This document shows, piece by piece, positions 10,801 through 21,513 of a DNA stretch of 64,000 bases. The first letter of the stretch is position 1, and each line of letters opens with the position of its first letter. The notes beneath the pieces are model-generated. The model saw only the letters and a list, made by a program, of their open reading frames with translations, was not told the origin of the DNA and ran no database searches. This DNA comes from Prochlorococcus sp. MIT 0603 (GTDB lineage: Bacteria > Cyanobacteriota > Cyanobacteriia > PCC-6307 > Cyanobiaceae), in contig NZ_JNAW01000004.1 in the NCBI RefSeq assembly GCF_000760215.1, positions 186,001-250,000 of the forward strand. The letters are read 5' to 3'. Both the position numbers and the translations under genes were made by a program.

Positions 10801-12437
10801 GCAAACAGTTGGAAATCAAGGTTGCTCAAGGCGCAAAGCCAGGAGAAGGAGGGCAATTACCTGGTGCAAAAGTAGATGCATATATTGCAAAGCTAAGAAA
10901 TAGCAAGCCTGGTGTCGCGCTCATTTCGCCTCCACCACATCACGATATCTATTCCATTGAAGATTTAGCTCAATTAATCCACGATCTGCATCAAATAAAT
11001 CCAGAAGCAAAGGTCAGTGTAAAACTAGTAGCAGAAATAGGTATAGGAACCATTGCTGCAGGTGTAGCAAAAGCTAACGCTGATGTAATCCAAATTTCTG
11101 GTCACGATGGTGGAACTGGGGCCTCTCCTCTTAGTTCTATCAAACATGCTGGATTGCCTTGGGAATTAGGCCTAACAGAAGTACATAGATCTTTGTTAGA
11201 GAATGGCCTAAGAAATAGAGTCTTGCTTAGGGCGGATGGGGGCCTGAAAACCGGTTGGGACGTTGTTATTGCAGCTCTCCTTGGAGCTGAAGAATATGGC
11301 TTCGGTTCTATCGCCATGATCGCAGAAGGCTGCATCATGGCACGCATATGCCATACCAATAAATGTCCAGTAGGTGTCGCTACACAACAAGAAGCCTTAA
11401 GGAAACGTTTTCCAGGCCTTCCTGAACATGTAGTGAATTTCTTCTTATTTGTTGCAGAAGAAGTTAGGCAGATAATGAGCACCTTAGGTTTTTCTCGTTT
11501 AGAAGATCTAATTGGCAGAACAGAAATACTTCAATCTCGAAACCTTGATCTTACAAAAACAAAAAGGCTTGACCTATCTTCACTTCTAGCACCAATTCAA
11601 GAATCTGCTGACCGTTCATGGCTACTTCACAAACAAAGTCCTCATAGCAATGGTCAGATTTTAGAAAATCAACTTTTAGAAGACGAAGAGATTCTCAATG
11701 CAATAATTAATCATGGGAATGTATCCCGCAAAATACCAATAGTTAATACTGATCGCAGTGTATGTGCTCGAATATCTGGCAATATTGCTCAATCATATGG
11801 TAACAATGGTTTCCAAGGGAGTCTTGCAATAACTTTTACGGGAGCATCTGGGCAAAGTTTCGGGGCATTTTTGTTACAGGGCATGCATATTCACTTAATC
11901 GGAGAAGCTAATGATTATGTAGGGAAAGGAATGAATGGAGGAAGAATTACCATAGTTCCACCAAGAAATAATGAGGATGCATCAAATCAAGTAATCCTAG
12001 GCAACACATGTTTATATGGGGGAACGGGCGGCAAGTTATTTGCACTTGGGAAAGCTGGGGAGCGCTTTGCAGTAAGGAATAGCGGAGTAAAAGCAGTTGT
12101 AGAGGGCACTGGAGATCATTGCTGTGAATACATGACTGGTGGAATAGTTGTTGTACTTGGATCTACAGGTAGAAATGTTGGCGCTGGAATGACTGGTGGA
12201 ATCACCTTCTTATTAGATGAAGATGAGCAAGTTGGGCGTCTAGTAAATAAAGAGATTGTAGACATTTCTCCTTTAGCAAATAAGAAGCAAGAAGATATTT
12301 TAAGGCCCTTAATTCACGAGCATTGGTTACAAACAAAAAGTTATAAAGCAGAAAAGATAATAAAAGATTGGGAGACTGCAAAAAAGCTATTTAAGCTTTT
12401 AGTCCCCCCAAGCGAAAAAGAGAAGGTTGGCTTATGA
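7878..12437 (+). CDS. glsF: Glutamate synthase large subunit, probably ferredoxin-dependent
   Basis: 1519 residues. Makes two glutamates from glutamine and 2-oxoglutarate, completing the GS-GOGAT cycle. The class II amidotransferase domain carries its nucleophile Cys in ERDACGVGFLAQ after a short propeptide-like leader. Next come the central domain, the FMN domain (SGHDGGTGASPLSSIKHAG) with the 3Fe-4S cysteine cluster CIMARICHTNKCPVG, and a C-terminal glycine-rich beta-helix (NDYVGKGMNGG, MTGGIVVVLG). I take the ATG at 7878; a start at 7824 would add 18 residues. No gltD-like small subunit is nearby, which with cyanobacterial habit suggests ferredoxin rather than NADPH as donor. Confidence 0.93.
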   Translation: MLNEPHIANFPYCDSSSPKALAGERDACGVGFLAQVEGKASHWILEQALRGLECMEHRGGCGGDSDSGDGAGILCAIPWGFLEKVWPEANCSHKSTGLGMVFMPNDEELREKAEIIFEEEAEKLSLTTKGWRKVPVNTSVLGPLAQTTAPFIEQWLVEGIQEEENLENLLFRLRKRIQKRLTKSLKNLEEKPYIASLSTRTVVYKGMVRSTVLSEFYQDLKDTNFEVAFAIYHRRFSTNTLPRWPLSQPMRLLGHNGEINTLLGNLNWAKATEVHLKEIWGESAQDIEPIVNPSFSDSANLDATLELLVRSGRPITDSLLTLVPEAFRDQPELEQQPEINSFYEYSACTQEAWDGPALLVFSDGCFIGATLDRNGLRPARYCVTKDNLVIMGSETGVVEIDERDIIEKGRLGPGQMLAVDLKEGRLLKNWEVKQEAAHRYPYQDWLSKNSSTLSNQPWLNNTNLNDLELLTKQTAFGFSAEDLEIIIDAMASGGKEPTYCMGDDIPLAILSNKPHLLYDYFKQRFAQVTNPPIDPLREKLVMSLEMHLGKRGSSLVPKDNSFSVININSPILNENDLIELGNKDLKVKTISTLINIQENFQSLEQALQNICLEAASAVRNGIRLLILSDRGINANQTYVPPLLAVGAVHHYLLDRKLRLDASIIVDTAQCWSTHHVACLIGYGASAICPWLTWETTRHWWESPKTQKLVESNKLPGLTINKAQANLKQALEDGLRKILSKIGISLLASYHGAQIFEAVGIGADIINIAFKGTTSRIAGLSLKELANETFSFHSKAYPELDRKKLEFFGFVQYRSGGEFHLNNPAMSKALHAAVKAGPGYNHFATYQSLLESRPPTALRDLLTFREKKKPVPIDQVESVESICTRFCTGGMSLGALSREAHEVLAIAMNRIGGKSNSGEGGEDPQRFKILDDVDEDNLSATLPNLKGLQNGDTACSAIKQIASGRFGVTPEYLRSGKQLEIKVAQGAKPGEGGQLPGAKVDAYIAKLRNSKPGVALISPPPHHDIYSIEDLAQLIHDLHQINPEAKVSVKLVAEIGIGTIAAGVAKANADVIQISGHDGGTGASPLSSIKHAGLPWELGLTEVHRSLLENGLRNRVLLRADGGLKTGWDVVIAALLGAEEYGFGSIAMIAEGCIMARICHTNKCPVGVATQQEALRKRFPGLPEHVVNFFLFVAEEVRQIMSTLGFSRLEDLIGRTEILQSRNLDLTKTKRLDLSSLLAPIQESADRSWLLHKQSPHSNGQILENQLLEDEEILNAIINHGNVSRKIPIVNTDRSVCARISGNIAQSYGNNGFQGSLAITFTGASGQSFGAFLLQGMHIHLIGEANDYVGKGMNGGRITIVPPRNNEDASNQVILGNTCLYGGTGGKLFALGKAGERFAVRNSGVKAVVEGTGDHCCEYMTGGIVVVLGSTGRNVGAGMTGGITFLLDEDEQVGRLVNKEIVDISPLANKKQEDILRPLIHEHWLQTKSYKAEKIIKDWETAKKLFKLLVPPSEKEKVGL

Positions 12438-12463
12438 AATATCAAAGGTTTTTAGAATGATCA

Positions 12464-12796
12464 ATGCCTCTTTTTATTAAGACTGAAAAGTTTAAAAAAG
12501 AAACTCTTGATTTGATTCCAGAAAAACGAAGTCAATTCATTCAAGCTCACATGCGATGGGCTGCAAAATTAAAAGATACTGGAAAAAAAGTAGCTTCAGG
12601 CTATTTAATAAATGATCTTGGCCATCCTGGAGGCGGAGGATTTCTTATTTTAGAAGCTAATGATTTCAACGAAGCAAAACTAATTGTGATGAATGATCCA
12701 ATGATTAAGAATCACTTGGTGGAATGGGAAATTCATCAATGGGTTCCCGTTATTGGTGAACTATTAAATAAAATCAACGAGGATAATCCTTCATAA
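12464..12796 (+). CDS. YciI-like protein
   Basis: 110 residues with the alpha-beta pattern of the YCII family: an N-terminal helix, the glycine-rich turn [20 protein letters not shown], then [17 protein letters not shown]. Family members are small dimeric barrels, some with hydrolytic or dehydrochlorinase-like activity, but the role here is unknown. It follows glutamate synthase by 26 bp on the same strand and overlaps the end of convergent lipA by 23 bp. Confidence 0.75.
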   Translation: MPLFIKTEKFKKETLDLIPEKRSQFIQAHMRWAAKLKDTGKKVASGYLINDLGHPGGGGFLILEANDFNEAKLIVMNDPMIKNHLVEWEIHQWVPVIGELLNKINEDNPS

Positions 12797-13649
12797 GCCT
12801 CCGAACTTCCCCTGCGTGATAACTACTGCGCGTTAAAGGAGAGCTAACTACCTGCAAGAAGTCAAAACGCATCTCTCCCTCTTGTCTGTATTGATTAAAC
12901 TGTGAGGGAGTCACAAATCTATCTACAGGCAAATGTTTGGGGCCTGGAGAAAGGTACTGACCTATTGTCACAATATCTACATTGTTATCATGCAAGTCTG
13001 AAAGTACGCTCATTACCTCATCATCCGTTTCTCCAAGGCCAACCATTAACCCTGACTTTGCATATATCTTTGAAGCTTCTTCTCTAACACGAAGTAATAA
13101 TTCCAATGAACGTTGATAAACCCCCTGAGGTCTAGCTCTCTTATAAAGTCTTGGGACTGTTTCTATATTGTGATTTAACACATCTGGAGAGGCTGCTATC
13201 ACTTTACTTAAAGCATCCCAATTCCCGCAGAAATCAGGTATTAATAATTCAATAGTTGTTCCTGGCGAGCTAACTCTCACTTCATTAATGCACTTGACAA
13301 ATTGACTTGCACCGCCATCTTTTAAATCATCACGGTTCACAGAAGTAATCACGACATGGTTCAAGCCAAGCCTTTTGACAGCTTCTCCAAGACGTTCTGG
13401 CTCAGAAGGGTCAAGGCCACGAACACTTTTATCAAAATCAATATCGCAATATGGACATGCTCTGGTACAGCCAGGACCCATTATCAAAAAAGTTGCAGTT
13501 CCTCCTGCAAAACATTCACCAATATTAGGGCAACTAGCTTCTTGACAAACAGTATTTAAATTTAAATCCGACAACAAATCTGCAACTCGTCCAATACGTT
13601 CGGTTTGCGGAGCCTTAACCCTTAACCATTCTGGTTTATGAGTGTTCAT
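12774..13649 (-). CDS. lipA: Lipoyl synthase
   Basis: 291-residue radical-SAM enzyme that inserts two sulfurs into octanoyl groups on lipoyl domains. Both iron-sulfur motifs are seen: the auxiliary cluster [12 protein letters not shown] (C-X4-C-X5-C) and the radical-SAM CTRACPYC (C-X3-C-X2-C). The C-terminal RSSYHAGE supplies the serine that ligates the auxiliary cluster. ATG start at 13649. The gene is convergent with the YciI gene and overlaps it. The 136-bp gap to the next leftward gene upstream shows nothing I can name. Confidence 0.96.
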   Translation of the reverse strand: MNTHKPEWLRVKAPQTERIGRVADLLSDLNLNTVCQEASCPNIGECFAGGTATFLIMGPGCTRACPYCDIDFDKSVRGLDPSEPERLGEAVKRLGLNHVVITSVNRDDLKDGGASQFVKCINEVRVSSPGTTIELLIPDFCGNWDALSKVIAASPDVLNHNIETVPRLYKRARPQGVYQRSLELLLRVREEASKIYAKSGLMVGLGETDDEVMSVLSDLHDNNVDIVTIGQYLSPGPKHLPVDRFVTPSQFNQYRQEGEMRFDFLQVVSSPLTRSSYHAGEVRRLMKDYPR

Positions 13650-13785
13650 TATCGTAATAAAACAAATTTCTCAAGAATTGATAGCTCGTTTAAACATTGA
13701 TCAAATTTTTATAGAAGTAATTCCATATTCAAGGAAATACATATAAGTTTTTTGAAGAAAAGCTTTTTGTGAATTGTTAATCAAG

Positions 13786-15603
13786 CTAATACCCTCTAGG
13801 AGTTACTACATATTCATCTTGAAAAAAACTAGTCGTATTTCCAACCAATATTAATGAAAGCATATCAACTCTATCAACAGGGAAATTGCCAAGTGTATGA
13901 ACTTCAATTTTTTCATCTGATCTACCCAGTTGCCGAGCAAAGACAACTGGGGTAGAAGGTGCTCTGCTTTCAAGAATGACATCCAACGCTTTTTTCAATT
14001 GCCAATCTCGATCTTTAGACCTGGGGTTATAGAAGGCAATGACAAAATCAGATATGGAAGCAGATTGAATCCGAGTTAGAATTTTTGCCCATGAAGTTAA
14101 GCAATCACTAAGACTAATTGCACAAAAATCATTCATCAAAGGAGCACCGATTCTTGCTGCAGCCATCTGAAGGGAGCTAATACCAGGATGAACCTTGAAT
14201 TCTGGTCTATCCGATTTTGGCTTTTCCAACCAAAGCTCCAAAGCCAACCCAGCCATCCCATAAATTCCACTATCTCCTGAAGAAACTAGAGCTACTCTTA
14301 TGCCTTGAGTAGCTAGTTCTAATGCCTCCAAACATCTTGCACGCTCATTGGTCAGATCACTATCAATACGAACCTGATCACACCTCCTAAATGATTCAAG
14401 CAAGTCCAAATATCTTTTATATCCAATCCATATTGCACATCTCGAGAGTGCAAAACGAGAATCATGAGTTAAAAAGCTTAGTTCACCAGGTCCGCTTCCT
14501 ACCAAATGAAGCTCTCCTCTAGAAGGAGAGAAAGGTTTCATTGATTGAGCAATTGCAATAGTTACAGCTCCTTTTTCACCCTTTTCTGATCTGTAAATAT
14601 GTTTCTCATATTTCAGAGTTCCATTTTCTCCTGCAGCCAAAATTGATGCAGATTCTGCAACAGAAGATGTACCTATTTCTGCTTGAACTATCTCTGAAGG
14701 ATTAGGAACATCGATTAATAAAAGTTCCTTAGCACTAAAGAAACGTAGAGGTAAAGACTCCTTTTTCTGAAAGTATCTTATAGAAGCCTCATCTGATTTA
14801 ATATCAATAGTTGCAAGTCCAGCAATAGACTCTTTGGCTAGTCCAGCCTCATTCAAAGATTCTTTTATAGATCGTTCTATAAGATTTTGACTTGTATTTC
14901 TTTCACAACCAATTCCAATCCACAAAGTAGCGGGATGCCAACAACATTTATCTAATTCTTCTGAACAAATATTAATCAGTGGTGATTGCGTAAAATGTTT
15001 TCCATTTTTCAAAAACTGACATGCTTTAGCTGCCCCTTCAGAAAGGCTCCATAAATTCGAACCTGCAGTTTGCTCAAAAGTTATTTTGCTTCCATTGCTT
15101 AAGCTAATCATTGCATCATTCCAATCTGCATTATCACCTGTTCGCTTCCAACCCCAAGCATATCCAAAACTATCAATAGCAAGAACTTTCTCTGTTCTAG
15201 AAAACCCTGTAAAAACAGCCTTTCCTCCAAGGTCTTGAGCCAACTGACAAGATAGTTCTTCGGCCCCACCCTTATGTCCTCCCAATATAGGGACTATATT
15301 TTGTGCTTTTGCATCAAGGACAACAACTGCAGGATCACTTTCTTTATCAGTTAATAAAGGAGCAATAATTCGAATTACTGCTCCAAGTGCACCAATAACA
15401 ACAAAAGTCGTTTTAGAACTCCAAAATCTTCGAAAAACTTTTTCTGGTTTATCAACTATGACTTCTTCAGAAGCTAAATCGAGCTTGGAAGAAGCACCTG
15501 GAGTTAATGCAAGGGTTTTTACATGACCACGGGATTTAAGCCTCTTCATTAGGTCATAAGAAGAAGAGGAAAAGCCAATAGCAATTCGGTCGCTAGGTTT
15601 CAA
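13786..15603 (-). CDS. cobJ: CbiG-CobJ fusion: cobalt-precorrin-5A hydrolase plus precorrin-3B C17-methyltransferase
   Basis: 605 residues joining two cobalamin steps. Residues 1 to about 340 form a CbiG-like part: N-terminal IAIGFSSSSYDLMKRL, a middle GALGAVIRIIAPLLTDKESDPAVVV-type block, then the C-terminal GIGCERNTS domain. Residues from about 365 form a tetrapyrrole methylase with LHLVGSGPGELSFLTHDSR, VSSGDSGIYGMAGLALE and FYNPRSKDRDWQL, as in CobJ/CbiH. The fusion supports the early-cobalt-insertion route, where ring contraction (CbiH) and deacylation (CbiG) are consecutive. The only start that keeps the CbiG N-terminus is TTG at 15603. Acts in the cytoplasm. Confidence 0.88.
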   Translation of the reverse strand: MKPSDRIAIGFSSSSYDLMKRLKSRGHVKTLALTPGASSKLDLASEEVIVDKPEKVFRRFWSSKTTFVVIGALGAVIRIIAPLLTDKESDPAVVVLDAKAQNIVPILGGHKGGAEELSCQLAQDLGGKAVFTGFSRTEKVLAIDSFGYAWGWKRTGDNADWNDAMISLSNGSKITFEQTAGSNLWSLSEGAAKACQFLKNGKHFTQSPLINICSEELDKCCWHPATLWIGIGCERNTSQNLIERSIKESLNEAGLAKESIAGLATIDIKSDEASIRYFQKKESLPLRFFSAKELLLIDVPNPSEIVQAEIGTSSVAESASILAAGENGTLKYEKHIYRSEKGEKGAVTIAIAQSMKPFSPSRGELHLVGSGPGELSFLTHDSRFALSRCAIWIGYKRYLDLLESFRRCDQVRIDSDLTNERARCLEALELATQGIRVALVSSGDSGIYGMAGLALELWLEKPKSDRPEFKVHPGISSLQMAAARIGAPLMNDFCAISLSDCLTSWAKILTRIQSASISDFVIAFYNPRSKDRDWQLKKALDVILESRAPSTPVVFARQLGRSDEKIEVHTLGNFPVDRVDMLSLILVGNTTSFFQDEYVVTPRGY

Positions 15604-15976
15604 TGAGGAAAAAATCTGCCTGGTTTGTAAAGAATTTGAGAATGTCTCGTTGATATAAAAATTACTTTTTATTCACAACTAGATTTTAGTAATTCCATCA
15701 ATCGTGACAATCTTGCATAGCAAAACCCAGTTCAGCACTAAATTTAGCTTATTAAGAAGAAGGCATTGAGAAATTTTAATCTCAAGAAAAACAAATTACG
15801 TGGGTAGAACATTTGTTACTTGAATACGTAGTAACTGGCTCTCGGATCTATGCTTCCTAAATCAGATCCTTTTAATAGGGATCCTTTCCTCAATAATGAA
15901 ATAGAGGCAACTCTGTTTCTTTGTTGAAAATAAGGTGGCCTGCCACCTAGAACCCATTCCTCGAGGAAGAATCTCG
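15604..15976 (+). promoter_or_regulatory. psaA upstream region with hairpins
   Basis: A 373-bp gap between the divergent cobJ and psaA. It contains three inverted repeats: 15766-15771 with 15780-15785, 15844-15849 (ggatct) with 15864-15869 (agatcc), and a tight one with arms 15933-15939 and 15942-15948 (aggtggc/gccacct). The last lies about 28 bp before the psaA start. A Shine-Dalgarno-like GAGGAA follows at about 15963-15968. These may shape a 5' leader controlling PSI expression by light, but that is inference; I could not place the promoter. Confidence 0.4.
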
Positions 15977-18298
15977 ATGACCATAAGCCCACCAAAACGT
16001 GGGGATAAAGCAAAAGGGGAAGCACCCACCCCTTATGACCAGCCTGTCGATAGGGATCATCAACCTATTGATTACGAAAAACTCAACAAACCTGGGTTCT
16101 GGTCTTCCAAGCTTTCTAAAGGTCCCAAAACCACAACATGGATTTGGAACCTCCACGCTGACGCTCACGATTTTGACACTCATCTAGGTGATCTAGAAGA
16201 GACAAGTAGAAAGATCTTTTCTGCTCACTTTGGACATTTAGCAGTTGTCTTTATTTGGATGAGTGCTGCTTTCTTTCATGGTGCACGATTCTCTAACTAC
16301 AGCGGCTGGCTAGCTGACCCTACACACGTAAAGCCTGGGGCTCAGGTTGTTTGGCCAGTTGTAGGTCAAGAAATGCTTAATGCTGATCTAGGCGGCAACT
16401 ATCACGGTCTGCAAATCACATCTGGGATTTTCCAAATGTGGCGAGCTTGGGGCATTACCAGTGAAGTGCAACTAATGGCTTTAGCCATTGGTGGTGTGAT
16501 TATGGCTGCTTTAATGCTTCATGGAGGCATTTATCATTACCATAAGGCTGCTCCGAAACTTGAATGGTTTCAAAAAATTGAACCAATGCTTCAACACCAT
16601 CAGATTGCTCTGATCGGTTTAGGTTCAATTGCATGGGCTGGACACCTAATTCATATTGGTGCACCTGTTGCAGCAATGCTTGATGCAATTGATGCAGGAA
16701 CGCCTCTCGTAGTTGATGGAGTAACAATTGCTTCAGCTGCAGACGTAACTAATCTTGCACCAAGACTTTGTGACCCTTCTGTTGCAAGTCAGATTTTCCC
16801 TAGTCTTGCAGGAAGAACAGTAGAAAACTTCTTCACTCTTAACTGGTGGGCATTTAGCGATATTCTTACCAACAAAGGTGGTCTAAATCCTGTTACAGGA
16901 AGCCTTTGGATGACAGATATCTCTCATCACCATCTTGCCTTTGGAGTATTTGCCATCTTTGGCGGACATATGTGGAGAAACAATGTTCATGGTGTTGGGC
17001 ATAGCATGAAAGAGATTATGGACGTCCATAAAGGTGATCCAATTCTTTTCCCTGCACCAAAAGGTCATCAAGGCATCTTTGAGTTCCTTAGCAATAGCTG
17101 GCATGGTCAATTAAGCATCAACCTTGCAATGGTTGGATCCGCAAGCATTGTTCTTGCGCATCACATGTATGCTTTACCCCCATATCCATATATCGCAATT
17201 GACTATCCTACGGTTCTAGGATTATTCACTCATCACATGTGGATTGGTGGCCTGTTTATTTGTGGAGCAGCTGCTCATGCAGGCATTGCAATGATTAGAG
17301 ATTATGATCCAGCAGTACATATAGATAATGTTCTTGATCGAATACTTAAAGCCAGAGATGCAATTATCAGTCACTTGAATTGGGTTTGCATGTGGCTTGG
17401 TTTCCATAGTTTTGGCCTTTACATTCATAACGATGTAATGCGAGCACTTGGAAGACCTCAAGATATGTTTAGTGATACAGGTATTCAATTACAGCCTTTC
17501 TTAGCTCAATGGGTTCAAAATCTCCAACAAAGTGCTGTAGGTACAGCCGATGTTGTAGGAGCAGGTAACTTACCTGGAAGTGTCCTGAGCGAAGTTTTCA
17601 ATGGAAATGTAGTTGAAGTTGGTGGAAAAGTTGCTATTGGACCAATCCCACTAGGAACTGCCGACTTGATGATCCATCACGTTCATGCTTTTACTATTCA
17701 TGTAACTCTTTTGATTCTTCTTAAGGGTGTTCTATATGCAAGAAGCTCAAGACTAATTCCTGATAAAGCTCAACTTGGTTTCCGTTTCCCTTGCGATGGT
17801 CCAGGCAGAGGAGGCACCTGTCAGGTTTCTTCTTGGGACCATGTATTCCTAGGCCTATTCTGGATGTACAACAGTCTTTCTGTTGTTATCTTCCATTTCT
17901 CATGGAAAATGCAGAGTGATGTATGGGGCCTTACTGGTGGAAACTTTGCTCAAAGTTCAATTACCATTAATGGATGGCTTCGTGACTTCCTTTGGGCACA
18001 GTCATCACAGGTCTTAACAAGCTATGGGCAACCAATCAGCATGTATGGCCTGATGTTCCTAGGCGCTCATTTCGTATGGGCCTTCAGTTTAATGTTCCTA
18101 TTCAGTGGCAGAGGCTACTGGCAGGAACTTTTTGAGTCCATAATTTGGGCACATAATAAGTTAAAAGTTGCACCAACTATTCAGCCACGCGCTCTCTCAA
18201 TCACTCAGGGTCGTGCAGTTGGTGTTGCTCACTTCCTTCTAGGTGGAATTGCTACCACCTGGGCTTTCTTCCACGCCCGCCTTATTGGGCTCGGCTAA
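15977..18298 (+). CDS. psaA: Photosystem I P700 apoprotein A1
   Basis: 773 residues, one half of the PSI reaction-centre heterodimer that binds P700, A0, A1 and the Fx cluster. The Fx loop is [19 protein letters not shown], supplying two of the four cluster cysteines. Many His-rich membrane helices ([28 protein letters not shown]) bind chlorophyll. I choose the ATG at 15977 ([19 protein letters not shown]) because it has a GAGGAA sequence 9 bp upstream; an in-frame start at 15935 overlaps the leader hairpin. psaB follows after 22 bp, so the two are an operon. Confidence 0.98.
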   Translation: MTISPPKRGDKAKGEAPTPYDQPVDRDHQPIDYEKLNKPGFWSSKLSKGPKTTTWIWNLHADAHDFDTHLGDLEETSRKIFSAHFGHLAVVFIWMSAAFFHGARFSNYSGWLADPTHVKPGAQVVWPVVGQEMLNADLGGNYHGLQITSGIFQMWRAWGITSEVQLMALAIGGVIMAALMLHGGIYHYHKAAPKLEWFQKIEPMLQHHQIALIGLGSIAWAGHLIHIGAPVAAMLDAIDAGTPLVVDGVTIASAADVTNLAPRLCDPSVASQIFPSLAGRTVENFFTLNWWAFSDILTNKGGLNPVTGSLWMTDISHHHLAFGVFAIFGGHMWRNNVHGVGHSMKEIMDVHKGDPILFPAPKGHQGIFEFLSNSWHGQLSINLAMVGSASIVLAHHMYALPPYPYIAIDYPTVLGLFTHHMWIGGLFICGAAAHAGIAMIRDYDPAVHIDNVLDRILKARDAIISHLNWVCMWLGFHSFGLYIHNDVMRALGRPQDMFSDTGIQLQPFLAQWVQNLQQSAVGTADVVGAGNLPGSVLSEVFNGNVVEVGGKVAIGPIPLGTADLMIHHVHAFTIHVTLLILLKGVLYARSSRLIPDKAQLGFRFPCDGPGRGGTCQVSSWDHVFLGLFWMYNSLSVVIFHFSWKMQSDVWGLTGGNFAQSSITINGWLRDFLWAQSSQVLTSYGQPISMYGLMFLGAHFVWAFSLMFLFSGRGYWQELFESIIWAHNKLKVAPTIQPRALSITQGRAVGVAHFLLGGIATTWAFFHARLIGLG

Positions 18299-18320
18299 CC
18301 TTTCCTGAACCTCTCCCTCA

Positions 18321-20549
18321 ATGGCAACGAAATTTCCATCGTTCAGCCAGGGTCTGGCACAGGACCCTACAACCCGTCGTATTTGGTACGGCATTGCTAC
18401 CGCTCATGATTTTGAAAGTCATGACGGAATGACTGAAGAGCAGCTTTATCAGAAGCTTTTTGCTACACACTTTGGTCATTTAGCCGTTATTGGCTTATGG
18501 GTTGCTGGGAACCTGTTCCATATCGCTTGGCAAGGCAACTTCGAACAGTGGGTTACTGACCCACTTCATATTCGCCCAATTGCTCACGCAATTTGGGACC
18601 CTCACTTTGGTCAAGGTATTACCGATGCCTTAACTCAGGCTGGGGCAACATCTCCTGTAAATATTGCTTATTCAGGTCTTTATCATTGGTGGTACACCAT
18701 TGGTATGCGGACAAATGAGCAGCTTTTCCAGGGTGCAATTTTCTTAAATATTCTTGTTTGCTGGTTATTGTTCGCAGGCTGGCTACATCTTCAGCCTAAG
18801 TTCAGACCTTCCTTAGCATGGTTCAAGAATGCTGAGGCTCAATTAAACCATCATCTTGCTGTTTTATTTGGCTTTAGTAGTATTGCTTGGACTGGTCACT
18901 TAGTTCATGTAGCTATACCTGAATCCAGAGGCCAACATGTTGGCTGGGATAACTGGCTAAGTGTCCTGCCTCACCCAGAAGGATTAGCTCCATTCTTCTC
19001 ATTAAACTGGGGAGCATATGCTCAAAATCCTGATTCGTTAGATGCTGTATTTGGCACATCACAAGGAGCAGGAACAGCAATATTCACATTCCTAGGAGGC
19101 CTTCACCCACAAAGTGAATCACTCTGGCTAACTGATATAGCTCATCATCATTTAGCTATCGGTGTGATGTTTATCATTGCTGGCCATATGTATAGAAATA
19201 CATTTGGTATTGGCCATAGCCTTAAAGAAATTACTGAATTCCATAACACAAGTAATCCAAACGATCCTCATACAGGACATTTTGGAATTAGTCACAATGG
19301 AATCTTTGAGACTGTAAACAACTCACTTCATTTCCAACTTGGCCTAGCTCTTGCTTCTTTAGGTGCTGCTTGCAGCTTAGTAGCTCAACACATGGGCGCA
19401 CTTCCTTCCTATGCATTCATAGCTAGGGATTACACAACGCAATCTGCCCTGTACACACATCATCAATACATAGCAATGTTCTTGATGGTGGGAGCCTTTT
19501 CTCATGGAGCAATATTCTTTGTGAGAGACTATGACCCAGAACTGAACAAAGGTAATGTTCTAGCAAGGGTTTTGGAAACAAAAGAAGCACTTATAAGCCA
19601 TTTAAGCTGGGTAACCATGCTTCTGGGCTTCCATACACTTGGTCTTTATGTTCATAACGATGTTGTAGTTGCCTTTGGCAATCCGGAAAAGCAAATTCTT
19701 ATTGAGCCATATTTTGCTCAGGCCATTCAAGCCTTTAGTGGGAAAGTGATGTATGGCATTGATGCACTTCTGGCAAATGCAAATAGTTCGGCAACATTGG
19801 CAGCTAATAGCATGCCTGGTAATCACTATTGGATGGACATGATAAATAGACAAGATGCTTTAACTAACTTCTTGCCTATAGGTCCAGCAGATTTCTTGGT
19901 CCACCATGCCATCGCTTTAGGTCTTCACACAACTGCATTAATCCTTATCAAAGGAGCATTAGATGCTAGGGGTAGCAAACTAATTCCAGATAAGAAAGAT
20001 TTTGGTTATGCATTCCCATGTGATGGTCCAGGTAGAGGTGGTACTTGTGATAGTTCAGCTTGGGACGCAACTTACCTTGCAATGTTCTGGGCACTTAATA
20101 CAATTGCTTGGATCACTTTCTATTGGCACTGGAAACATCTAACAATCTGGCAAGGAAATGTTGCTCAGTTCAATGAATCTGGAACATACCTTATGGGATG
20201 GTTCAGAGATTATCTGTGGCTGAACAGCTCTCAATTGATTAATGGGTACAACCCATTTGGTGTTAATGCTCTATCCCCTTGGGCATGGATGTTCCTCTTT
20301 GGCCATTTAATCTGGGCAACAGGCTTCATGTTCTTAATTTCATGGAGAGGATACTGGCAAGAACTCATTGAAACTCTAGTTTGGGCTCATCAACGCACTC
20401 CAATAGCCAACCTTGTTGGCTGGAGAGACAAGCCTGTAGCCTTATCAATTGTTCAAGCCAGACTTGTTGGGTTAACGCATTTCACTGTGGGGAACTTTGT
20501 AACCTTTGGTGCATTTGTTATCGCCTCTACTTCAGGTAAATTTGGATAA
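18321..20549 (+). CDS. psaB: Photosystem I P700 apoprotein A2
   Basis: 742 residues, partner of PsaA. It begins [20 protein letters not shown] and has the matching Fx loop [18 protein letters not shown] and the C-terminal [20 protein letters not shown] helix. Chlorophyll-binding histidines are spread through eleven predicted membrane helices. It ends 30 bp before a strong stem-loop terminator, closing the psaAB transcript. Confidence 0.98.
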   Translation: MATKFPSFSQGLAQDPTTRRIWYGIATAHDFESHDGMTEEQLYQKLFATHFGHLAVIGLWVAGNLFHIAWQGNFEQWVTDPLHIRPIAHAIWDPHFGQGITDALTQAGATSPVNIAYSGLYHWWYTIGMRTNEQLFQGAIFLNILVCWLLFAGWLHLQPKFRPSLAWFKNAEAQLNHHLAVLFGFSSIAWTGHLVHVAIPESRGQHVGWDNWLSVLPHPEGLAPFFSLNWGAYAQNPDSLDAVFGTSQGAGTAIFTFLGGLHPQSESLWLTDIAHHHLAIGVMFIIAGHMYRNTFGIGHSLKEITEFHNTSNPNDPHTGHFGISHNGIFETVNNSLHFQLGLALASLGAACSLVAQHMGALPSYAFIARDYTTQSALYTHHQYIAMFLMVGAFSHGAIFFVRDYDPELNKGNVLARVLETKEALISHLSWVTMLLGFHTLGLYVHNDVVVAFGNPEKQILIEPYFAQAIQAFSGKVMYGIDALLANANSSATLAANSMPGNHYWMDMINRQDALTNFLPIGPADFLVHHAIALGLHTTALILIKGALDARGSKLIPDKKDFGYAFPCDGPGRGGTCDSSAWDATYLAMFWALNTIAWITFYWHWKHLTIWQGNVAQFNESGTYLMGWFRDYLWLNSSQLINGYNPFGVNALSPWAWMFLFGHLIWATGFMFLISWRGYWQELIETLVWAHQRTPIANLVGWRDKPVALSIVQARLVGLTHFTVGNFVTFGAFVIASTSGKFG

Positions 20550-20579
20550 TTCTGTAAATTAGAGTTAACAAGGAAAGGT

Positions 20580-20612
20580 AAAACCCTGTCATCTAAGGTG
20601 ACAGGGTTTTTT
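20580..20612. terminator. Bidirectional intrinsic terminator between psaB and the serine hydrolase gene
   Basis: Inverted repeat ccctgtca / tgacaggg, extended by a G-T and a C-G pair around the loop taa, flanked on the left by A residues and on the right by six T residues. It therefore works as a Rho-independent terminator for psaAB rightward and, with the left A tract read as U, for the convergent gene leftward. The stop codon of the leftward gene (20593-20595) lies inside the stem. Confidence 0.88.
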
Positions 20613-21510
20613 CTTTAGATTTCCACTTGCTTAATTCAGCAGCAATTGCAGGCAATAAAGAAACATCATTTGCCAACTTTTGACCTTGAGTAAAAACTAT
20701 TAATAGCATTTTTATATTATTTGGCGTAATGAAGCAAGCAGCATCATTACGCGCTTCACTCATTAAACCTGCTTTACTCCATAACTTTGTGCCTATAGGT
20801 AATCCTTCCCCAAGGAAACCATCTACTTGATTATCTGAATCTGCCTTCCTTTCTACTAAATCTAAAGACCGAAAGAGAAGTTTTTTTAAATCCTTCGTAC
20901 TTTTTGCTGTCAACAAAGAATCATTCATTATGGATTCTAATAGCCTTGCCGTGGCAATGGTACTCAAAGCATTTCGATTCTGAAGACTTTTTCCATAAAA
21001 GTCTTTTTCACGACCAAATGGGCCATCATTCCAGGTCTTTTGGCAACAGTTAATAGAGCAAAACTCCTCCCAATCAAAGCTATTTAACCAATCATTAATC
21101 CAATTTCTTTGCTTTTTCCAAACCTCCCAATTTTTTCCATTTAAAGCAGGACCACTCGTTGTGGCTGTAAGAAGATCTACAAGATATCCAGTAGCATCAT
21201 TACTTGAATGAACAATCATTTCCGCCATAGCTCTACGAATCTCTGAACAGTCAACCAGTAAATCTTTATGTAACCAAGTCTCAATTGCACAACCATAGAA
21301 CAACTTCACTACACTGGCTGGATAAAAGAGCGTTTCTTCTAACCATCCTGCTCCAATGCCACTGTTCCATGAATTTGAATTAGAGCCTTCATAGCAAATC
21401 CAAGTTATAGCTATATTCCTTTGAAGGCCCGCTCGAGAATCTTTCGAAAATTTCTCAATTAATGTTCTTAAGAACACTCCCATTGCAGGGTCATGCAGGT
21501 AAAAGCTCAT
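20593..21510 (-). CDS. Serine beta-lactamase / penicillin-binding-type hydrolase
   Basis: 305 residues with the three motifs of the class A beta-lactamase and PBP fold: SxxK in YPASVVKLFYG, SxN in HSSNDATGYLVD, and a KTG-like box in WSKAGLMSEARNDAACF (K-A-G rather than K-T-G). No clear signal peptide is visible, which is unusual for a cell-wall enzyme. It may act on peptidoglycan or be an esterase; an antibiotic-resistance role is only inferred from the fold. It diverges from the NlpC/P60 gene, with the two likely start codons 3 bp apart. Confidence 0.75.
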   Translation of the reverse strand: MSFYLHDPAMGVFLRTLIEKFSKDSRAGLQRNIAITWICYEGSNSNSWNSGIGAGWLEETLFYPASVVKLFYGCAIETWLHKDLLVDCSEIRRAMAEMIVHSSNDATGYLVDLLTATTSGPALNGKNWEVWKKQRNWINDWLNSFDWEEFCSINCCQKTWNDGPFGREKDFYGKSLQNRNALSTIATARLLESIMNDSLLTAKSTKDLKKLLFRSLDLVERKADSDNQVDGFLGEGLPIGTKLWSKAGLMSEARNDAACFITPNNIKMLLIVFTQGQKLANDVSLLPAIAAELSKWKSKEKTLSP

Positions 21511-21513
21511 CTT

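Noticed and set aside
15947-16187. Short reading frames on both strands at the psaA start
   Set aside because: They overlap psaA, lack recognisable proteins and follow from its codon bias.
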